A DNA stretch of 64,000 nucleotides, taken from NCBI GenBank assembly GCA_039881045.1, contig JAYWVB010000011.1:558001-622000 (forward strand). Direction: 5' to 3'. A program made the translations under genes and the position numbers. Within the stretch, counting starts at the first letter, position 1; every line of letters starts with the position of its first letter. Positions 57,032-64,000 of the stretch are shown piece by piece. This stretch comes from Chaetomium olivaceum. Lineage: Eukaryota > Ascomycota > Sordariomycetes > Sordariales > Chaetomiaceae. The notes beneath the pieces are model-generated. The model was not told the origin of the DNA and searched no databases. It saw nothing but the letters and a program-made list of their open reading frames with translations.

Positions 57032-58916
57032 TGTTCCGGATAATTGGGAGGGCGACTTGGGAAGAGATCGAAGTTGTCGAACGTGTCGATGCTGGTGTTG
57101 CACCTGTGTTCAACGGTAGTACGACTCGAACCTGCCGACGTGATGCGGGTAACTCGAATTCGCGCGCAGATCTGTCCTGAAAGTCAATGTGAGATACCCG
57201 TGGAGTGAGTCGTGCCGAGTAAGTCGGTCTTTGGTGGGTGGTTGCTGGTCTCTAAGTTTATTCGGTACAAATCCGTACACGTATCTCAGAACAAACCCCT
57301 GCTGCAGCTTCTTGGTCTGTGCCCCTGACCCTCGCCCCAGAAACCTTGGCACTGCAAGGAGCTCATGATTATGTAATTCAGTATTTCGCTTTTTCATTAT
57401 TCCAGGCCCGAGACATTTTTGAGGCTTGGCTACCGTGGGCTCCATACCTCCACTGGGGAGCTCGGGCTTTCTACAGGGCTGATTCCTCTCTGCAGCCTCC
57501 GCCACTGCCGCTTCCTGCACCCCGCGCGCCTCAGCCCTCTCATGACACCCTTCGAGAAGCTCAAACTGCGAACCGAGCCGTCGAAAATCTGCAACATGGA
57601 CGGCTGCAGCGGATGGACAGTTTCAGAATCATGATTCTGCCTTTTCTTGCGGGTGTGTTGCACGCTGCTGCGACGCGCTAGGCTGGTTTCGATGGGCTGT
57701 CTCACTCACGCAAGCTCTGAGCCACTGAATTTTGACATTTGACATGTCCGCAAACCCTCCCTCTTCTCAACGGCTAAAAGATGGAAACACGATGGGAACG
57801 CGGCCGGCGCGGCACCTCCTTCACCTCGCTCACGCAACCTTCCTAAGATGAAGGTTCCCGTTGCAACCCTCTCATTTGAGTGGCTTTGCAGAGCATCATT
57901 TGCGTATTCAAGTGCTCCACACACACTTTGGCCTGCCCGACGACAAAACAAAACAGCCCGGAGCGAGTCCACGCTGATGAATGGATGTTTGGCAGAGGCA
58001 GCCTTGGAACTCCGTATCCCTTGCTACGTTACGTTACTTGGTAAACACTCCACAGGGGCATGACGGCAGAGGTCCCCCCCCCCCTGGGCAAACTGCTTTT
58101 GACACAACACCCACCAGTTCGGTGCGACGGGTAGACGGTATGTACCTTGCGTCTGCCTGTCGGATGGCGAGCATCCACCGAGATGGAAACATGCGGCAAG
58201 GGTCTCCCATCTGGCCCGGTTCCCAAGAGATCTCATAATCCACAACAGGTCCCAAGGCTGGTCGCGGCCACGCCCGCCGTGCCGTTGGGCTCGGTTTCAG
58301 GAAAGAATAGCAGCGCCCCGTCGCATGGCCTCCCTCAGATCTGGATCTGCTCTGTTCAATTGCCAAATAGGCGGATCGGGCTGCTCGAGACCCGGCCAAT
58401 CTCGACGGCCACGAGACCCCCTTTCGCAGACGTTTGTGGCAATGCGGTCGAGATGGTGGCCGCTTGTCCAAGAAAAGAGTGAGACATGACACGCAGTGCG
58501 GCACCTTTCGCGGCATGTCACTGGTCGGCGTCCCACGGCAGGTGTGGACATGTCGCCCGCGACATCACCCTCCCCCCGGTTTTGTAAGCGCCAACTGGTT
58601 CCTCGGCCAGGCCACGCTAGCCTATCAGATGCCGCCCCCTGGGACCTCACATCCGGCCACTGTCCACCACTAAGTCAGCACTGCTCAGCCGGCCTGCAGA
58701 GTGTGCTACACTTTTCGACCACCAGCCGTGATGTTATGTAAAGATGGCTGGTCCGTCCGCGCCGCCGCGCTCTGTCTGCCTCCCCTCCCCATTCCCGTGT
58801 GCTCTGTACATTTTCTTTGTCCCGGGTGCTGGTCGCTGGACGTGTCTTTCGTTTCTTTTCACACCGAGGCATGAGTCCTTCTCTTTACCTTTGAGTGGCT
58901 GCTTGAAACCGCCAGC
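57032..58916. promoter_or_regulatory. Divergent intergenic region between SEC62 and the orphan gene
   Basis: This is 1.9 kb with scattered open frames of 65-160 codons on both strands, none with a recognisable domain, splice pattern or sensible leader. A run of nine or ten C sits at about 58076-58085. Confidence 0.45.
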
Positions 58917-60680
58917 ATGGATACCTTTTCTTCGTGGTTTGCTTCCTTTGCGTCATGTTGCGGCCCGCGCGAGAGATCCGGGTCGACTGAGTCTAGCCGC
59001 CGCCTTGTCTCGAACCGTACGCCGAACTTGGTCGGTGCCGAGAGGAATATCGTCGTCTTGCGGGACCAGCCCGCCATCATCCCCCGGCCATCGGCAGAGC
59101 CGGCGTGGTCGAGTGAGAGGACGTATGAGAAGACGCTCGACAGGGAGGCAGAGCGGACGAGGCTGCGGCGGCCGGCGAGTCGCGACAGCTCTGTGAGGAA
59201 GAACTGGTTTTCGTCGAGATCGTCGTCCTCAGTCCGCCGGCTGCAGATATCAGGGCCAACAGATTTCCGTCACCTACAATCCGAGTCATTCCAGTTTCCC
59301 CCTGAACAAACCAGGCCACGCCCCAGGTCTTTCCGGCCTATCGAGCTCAGCATCTACCAACCGGACAACCGGTTGTCAGCTATCCTTCCGCATGTCGACT
59401 GCGAGATCACGCATCCGCCCCGAGCCTACACGGGGAACAGCTCCAAGTGGGACGCCAGCAGCGGCTCGACGCTCACCAACGAACGGGGCCACCACCAGAG
59501 CATGTCGTTCCACATCCCGCGGAAGCACCGCCGGCAGGAGTCGGGCATGTCCGCCGCCAGCATGAGCCCGCCACCGCCGAGGATACCGCCCAAGTCGCGG
59601 GCACGCGCTTCGACGGCCCCTAGCACGGAGCGCATCGTCGCACGGATCGCCAGCGCCATGATTGAGAAGGAGAGGCTGCAGGCGGAGATCAACTCGGTGG
59701 TGCAGCGGCAGAGCAGCTACTTTGGCAACCGGCCGTTGACCGGCTTCGACATGGGCGGTGCGTTACAGTCTGCTTATCATGCGAGGGCCCAGCTAACCTC
59801 CCCAGCCCTCGAACCCATGCCGTCGATCCCGGCGCTGCCGGCGGCTGCCCCATCTTTTGCCCAGCGCCTCAGCCTGGACGACCGCCCTCGCACTGCGCCC
59901 TCGCGCGTGGCTAGCATGACAGTGCAAGAAAAGACACTAAGTCTCACCGCAGCTGCGCAGTCCCAGTCCCCGCAATCCTCCTACACCACCACCGCCGCCG
60001 CCCGCCGCCGCGCCAGCTCTCCCGAAAAAGGATCCGAGCGCCTCGAGCGGCCCCTCGCACCACCCCTCCCCCTCGTCCTGCGCCCGCCCCTCCGCAAGAA
60101 GAAATCCTTCTCGCGCGTATCCCACTGGCTCTTCAACCCCGACGAACAAGACGAAATCCCACTCAGCGCGGACGGCACCACCCCAACCACCATGACCTTC
60201 GGCACCGGCACCACCACCGCCACGACCGCCCCCTCCCCGCCGACCACCACCGCCACCACCTCCCCGCGGCCGATCAAGGAATCAGACGGCTTCTACCAGT
60301 GCGTCGCGCCGCCCGAGGGCCTGCCGCGCACCAGCATGGAGACGTCGTCCTCGGTGTATACCTGGGAGACGGGCGGTGACGACGACGACGACGACGACGA
60401 GGGTGATGAGAGCGCCAGCGACGGCGGCGCCAAGACCCTGCCTACTACCACCGCGGCCTGGTCGCCTGATCAGACGCCGAAGCAGGGGGCGCCTTCTACC
60501 AGGCACACGACGCCGGTGATGGGGTTTGATAAGGCGCAGTTTGAGAGGGAGGTTGCTGCTGCTGCTGGTGCAGGTGCGGGTGCGGGTGCGGGTGCGGGTG
60601 TGGGTGTGGGTGGTGGGTTGGGCGTGGTGAACCCGTATGTTAACGGGCCCAGGCCGATGAGCGTCGGTGTTGCTTTCTAG
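58917..60680 (+). CDS. Orphan disordered protein, 587 residues
   Basis: A single uninterrupted reading frame starts MDTFSSWFASFASCCGPRER. The N-terminal Cys pair next to a basic stretch could be a lipidation site, but this is speculation. Most of the protein is Ser/Pro/Thr-rich and disordered. One better-ordered helix lies near residues 237-263 (TERIVARIASAMIEKERLQA). A basic patch (RPPLRKKKSFSRVSHWLFNP) sits near residue 400. Towards the end come an acidic run (DDDDDDDEGDE) and an Ala-Gly repeat from a hexanucleotide minisatellite (60570-60610). I do not recognise the family. Length, codon use like that of neighbours and the long open frame support a real gene, without a frame break. Confidence 0.75.
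   Translation: MDTFSSWFASFASCCGPRERSGSTESSRRLVSNRTPNLVGAERNIVVLRDQPAIIPRPSAEPAWSSERTYEKTLDREAERTRLRRPASRDSSVRKNWFSSRSSSSVRRLQISGPTDFRHLQSESFQFPPEQTRPRPRSFRPIELSIYQPDNRLSAILPHVDCEITHPPRAYTGNSSKWDASSGSTLTNERGHHQSMSFHIPRKHRRQESGMSAASMSPPPPRIPPKSRARASTAPSTERIVARIASAMIEKERLQAEINSVVQRQSSYFGNRPLTGFDMGGALQSAYHARAQLTSPALEPMPSIPALPAAAPSFAQRLSLDDRPRTAPSRVASMTVQEKTLSLTAAAQSQSPQSSYTTTAAARRRASSPEKGSERLERPLAPPLPLVLRPPLRKKKSFSRVSHWLFNPDEQDEIPLSADGTTPTTMTFGTGTTTATTAPSPPTTTATTSPRPIKESDGFYQCVAPPEGLPRTSMETSSSVYTWETGGDDDDDDDEGDESASDGGAKTLPTTTAAWSPDQTPKQGAPSTRHTTPVMGFDKAQFEREVAAAAGAGAGAGAGAGVGVGGGLGVVNPYVNGPRPMSVGVAF
60578..60610 (+). repeat. GGGTGC hexanucleotide repeat with G-quadruplex potential, in coding sequence
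   Basis: GGG runs at 60578, 60584, 60590, 60596, 60602 and 60608 are spaced by three bases and encode Ala-Gly and Val-Gly repeats near the C-terminus of the orphan protein. Four or more such runs with 3-base loops fit a canonical G-quadruplex. Confidence 0.75.
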
Positions 60681-62434
60681 AGGCGATTTATCTTCTACTT
60701 TTTCGGTTTCTTTTGTTTACCCTGGGTATTGATACCCCCTTACTCGTGTATCTGTATTATGGATGGAAACTGGGCTGGATGGATAGAGGGGTGGGTTGGT
60801 TGGTCTGGTTGGTTGGGAAAATAGATGCCCTGGGGTTGCGTTGAGCTGGATGCTTGGCGACGACGGGCTGGCATCTATCGATCTGATCGGGTAATCAGGG
60901 GCAAAGCAAAGGGGGGTTGTTTGCGACAGGTTTGCTACATGGATGGGCTGGCCACTACTACTGTTACTACTACTACTACCGATGATACCACGGCGTTGTG
61001 TTTTGATACCTCCGCGAGAAGACAGATAGATAGAGACTTATTCAAGAGATTTCTTGCTGGCAAACACATACAGTACCAACAATGGTCCAACATGCGTGTA
61101 CCGAACCTGCACCTCTCCACTCGACTGCAGCAATAATATGTCGATGCTGTCAAACACGGCTTGTAACCGCCGTGGGTGCATGTCTTGAATCAATATCACG
61201 CAGCCAGGGAAATTAGCTAGCCGCTGGGTAGGTCTCACTCGGCTCGGCGGGCGGGTCGTCTCGGTGTCACGGGGTCTCAGAACAGAGGTGCACCAAGCTG
61301 GCGGAAACAACCAGAACGGATTCCGGCACGGACAGGGAAGCACGGGAACACGGTGTGAGTTTGGGGAGCTCCGGGAGTTCTAGCTGTATGTTGTGTCGGG
61401 TGGTGGTTATGGGTAGGTAGGGAGTCGCTTCCATGTGCCGATGGGAAACATATGCGCCGCTTCTCGGCGTCGTGGTCGCAAGGCTGGACGGCGGCGCGGG
61501 CTTACCTCGTACCACCGCTGCGGAATTTGGTGAATTCATTGAATCCCACGGAAATAGAACCGTGCAGACACAAATTATACATAGAAAACCAAAAGTTACG
61601 AAACCAGCCTGTTGATGGATGATGCGCAACTTTCCTCGACTGTTTGATGATGAGAGCCTGAGCGACGGGGAAAAACGAATTGTCGAGTTTGATCACCAGA
61701 GCCTGTTCCCGTTCGTCATCACGTCAGCAACGTGTAAATTCTGAAGGGTCAGTCAGTGAAGGGCTAGCCAGGCCCGGCCGGCCCGTGCTATTTTCGGAAG
61801 CGGAAGAGGATTTGATCTACTTGTGTATCCCGAGCTTCCAATGTCCTCTCCGTCCGGGCAGGTTCGTCGACCATGGTAGGTTGTTGGTATGTATTGTATC
61901 TTGATACGAAGTACAGGTAAGTTAGGTTGTTGGCCTGGTGGTTGACCATGATGGTTGGCCCGGGCCGAGTTGAGTTGGGTTTGGAAAAAAGAAACCCGTG
62001 CCGCTGGCCTCCCTGTGCCCCAGCGCCGATCGTCAAGCTCTCCCGGCAGGTTGCAGTGGGGCTGCACGTGGGCTGGTTGCGGTGGTCGTTTCAGGTTCAA
62101 GACCCACAGTTACAGGAGTTACGTACACAGCCGTTAGCAAGTCGTCTTGGCTCGGCCAAGTGGCTCGCTCGGTTGGACTCGGCCAACGCACACGGAAGGA
62201 ACCTCTCTCAACTTCTCGGAGCGGTCAATCTTTTGCTTTTGTCGGTGCTGGGCATCAATTTGAATTCGGGTTTGGTTTGTGAAGGGATACTATCATCAAC
62301 CGCTATAATCAACAAATACTGGCTAAGTTGGACCTACGCCGGCATGCATTCCCGCGCTTGACTCTCCTTGAACCCCCAGCAACAACAAACCGACTACGCC
62401 GTGCCGATCACTGGTCACAGACGGCCCCAACAAG
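60681..62434. other. Intergenic region before the phytase-like gene
   Basis: This is 1.75 kb without a supported gene. The first 150 bp is the orphan gene's T/G-rich 3' flank, and an ACT/CTA trinucleotide repeat lies at about 60954-60980. A potential C/A-rich leader precedes the ATG at 62435. Confidence 0.45.
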
Positions 62435-64000
62435 ATGACCTCGCTCATGGAATGGTTCCGCAGGGGCCGTTCTGGATATGCGCCTCTTCCGGGCCCCAAC
62501 GGGGGTCCCAACAACGGGGCTCTTGACCAAGGCACCCGGCCGATATGGACTCGACGCGCTACGAAGATTACCGGGCTCGCGCTGATGATGATCGTGGTGG
62601 GCTATCTGGCTGTTACCTTTATGTCCGTCCTCGCTCGTTTCCCCTGACGTCCGCCAGAGCTAACCCCCGTACCCCAGGCAACCCGGAGCTCCAAAATGTG
62701 ACACGCCTGACCGGGGCTACCAATGCGGCACCCCCGTTTCTCACTCTTGGGGCCAGTACTCGCCCTACTTCTCGGTGCCGTCCGAGATTGACGCCGCCAT
62801 CCCCGAGGACTGCGAGCTGACATTTGCTCAAGTCCTCTCCCGCCATGGGGCGAGGGCTCCCACTTTCGGCAAGGCCTTGCAGTACGCTATCCTCATCAGC
62901 AAGATACAGGATGGCATCTCCTCTGGCTCAGGCTCCTACGGCCCGGGCTTCGAGTTCCTTCGCAAATACAACTACGCCCTGGGCTCGGATCAGTTGACCC
63001 GTATGGGTCAGCAGGAGATGGTCAACTCGGGACTCAAGTTTTACTCCCGCTACCGCTCCCTCGCCAGCGAATCTATCCCCTTCGTCCGCGCCGGCGGCCA
63101 GGATCGCGTAATCCACTCCGCCGAAAACTTCACCCAGGGCTTCCACGCGGCCCTGCTCGCCGACCGCGAATCCACCGCACGCCCCCGCCTCCCTTACGAC
63201 ATGGTCATCATCCCGGAAACCCCAACCACCAACAACACGCTCCACCACGGCCTCTGCGACGCCTTCGAACACGGCCCCTACTCCACCATCGGCACCTCGG
63301 CCCAAACCACCTACCTGTCCACCTTCGCGCCGCCCATCACGGCACGGCTCAACGCCAACCTCCCCGGCGCCAACCTCACCGACCCCGACACCATCTCGCT
63401 CATGGACCTCTGCCCCTTCGAAACCGTCGCCTCCCCGCACGGCGGCCGCGCCACCCAACCAGCCCCCTTCTGCCACCTCTTCACCCCCGCCGAGTGGCTC
63501 CAATACGACTACTACCAGTCCCTCGGCAAATGGTACGGCTACGGCCCGGGCAACCCGCTCGGCCCGACCCAGGGCGTGGGCTTCGTCAACGAGCTGCTGG
63601 CGCGGCTGACGCGCACCGCCGTGAAGGATGGGACGAGTACCAACCGCACGCTGGATGGGGATAGGGCGACGTTTCCGCTGGATAGGGCGCTGTATGCGGA
63701 TTTCAGTCATGATAATGACATGATGGGGATGTTGGGGGCGTTGGGGGTCTATGACGGGGTGGGGATGTTGGGAAATGAGACGCGGCAGGAGCCGGAGGGG
63801 AGTGGAGGGTTTGCGGCGGCGTGGGCGGTGCCGTTTGGGGCGAGGGTTTATGTGGAGAAGATGCGATGTGCGGTGGAGGGACAGGGTGGGAAGGGGAGGG
63901 TGGAGAGGAGGGCGGGGAGGTTGAGGAGATGGTGAGGGTGTTGGTGAATGATCGGGTTATGAAGTTGAAGGGGGTGGTGCGGATGAGAGGGGGATGTGTA
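62435..64000 (+). CDS. Membrane-anchored histidine acid phosphatase (phytase-like), 3' end cut off
   Basis: Enzymes of this family release phosphate from phytate and other esters. Exon 1 (62435-62622) encodes a short cytosolic start (MTSLMEWFRRGRSGYAPLPG) and one hydrophobic helix (ITGLALMMIVVGYLAVTFM), a likely type-II signal anchor instead of the usual cleaved signal peptide. The 55-bp intron (62623-62677) has a GTCCGT donor and a GCTAAC branch. Exon 2 gives the conserved CDTPDRGYQCGTPVSHSWGQ, the catalytic RHGARAP motif and the proton-donor motif as ADFSHDNDM. Asn-x-Thr/Ser sites are frequent, as expected for a secreted domain. Near 63880-63930 the frame shifts: the original frame stops at 63935, whereas another frame reads EEMVRVLVNDRVMKLKGVVR to the window edge. 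The true 3' end therefore lies beyond 64000. Confidence 0.88.

Noticed and set aside
57319..57681. Plus-strand open frame of 120 codons in the SEC62/orphan spacer
   Set aside because: No domain, no Kozak-like context or splice pattern, and it overlaps other open frames of similar length on the other strand.
1..64000. Secondary-metabolite cluster around the P450
   Set aside because: No polyketide synthase, NRPS, terpene synthase or cluster regulator is present, and the neighbours are housekeeping genes or transposon relics.

Overview
The window looks like nuclear DNA of a filamentous ascomycete, most likely a Sordariomycete (Sordariales/Chaetomiaceae-like). The reasons are GC-rich coding sequence, many 45-110 bp GT-AG introns with CTAAC/CTGAC-type branch sites, long pyrimidine-rich leaders, and gene content typical of Pezizomycotina. 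There is no rRNA, tRNA, CRISPR or plasmid-like feature that I can see. This species assignment is inference from style and gene content only.

Layout. 1-11 kb is housekeeping: the 5' end of an unrecognised gene (-), TRM1 tRNA dimethyltransferase (-), a two-membrane-segment SLATT-type protein (+), the Mtr10/transportin-SR nuclear import receptor (-), the spliceosomal Sm protein E (+) and 5-formyl-THF cyclo-ligase (-). 11.6-22.2 kb is membrane and lipid biology: an OPT oligopeptide transporter (+), a GRAM-VASt sterol-transfer (Lam/Ltc) protein (-) and an Atg38/NRBF2-like MIT-domain protein (+). 22.2-25.7 kb holds no convincing gene and ends in a degenerate pyrimidine-rich minisatellite. It leads into a very large AT-hook protein gene (25.7-30.2 kb) with a five-copy 90-bp repeat. 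31-34 kb carries END3 (+) and an AMID-type flavoprotein (-). 34-41.8 kb is the accessory part: a retrotransposon gag relic, a cytochrome P450, short tandem repeats, a possible rhodopsin-like relic, an unrecognised small gene and a TpA-rich RIP-like island. 41.8-64 kb returns to conserved genes: acyl-CoA-binding protein (+), TDP1 (-), an Eps1-like membrane PDI (+), a GNAT acetyltransferase (-), phospholipase D (+), SEC62 (-), an orphan disordered protein (+) and a membrane-anchored histidine acid phosphatase/phytase (+) that runs off the right edge.

How the genes relate. They do not form a biosynthetic cluster. Several act at the ER or at membrane contact sites (SEC62, Eps1-like PDI, the GRAM-VASt protein, PLD, ACBP), but nothing in the layout shows they are co-regulated. 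Most pairs are divergent or convergent and share only short intergenic regions.

The most striking property of the sequence is that many conserved genes carry single-base shifts of reading frame, in both directions and often in a short homopolymer, while the protein stays conserved on both sides. Other genes (SmE, ACBP, TDP1, Eps1-like, AMID, Atg38-like) read cleanly. I take this mainly as uncorrected sequencing error, not gene decay. The coordinates of the affected genes are for the whole locus, and the break positions are given in each entry.
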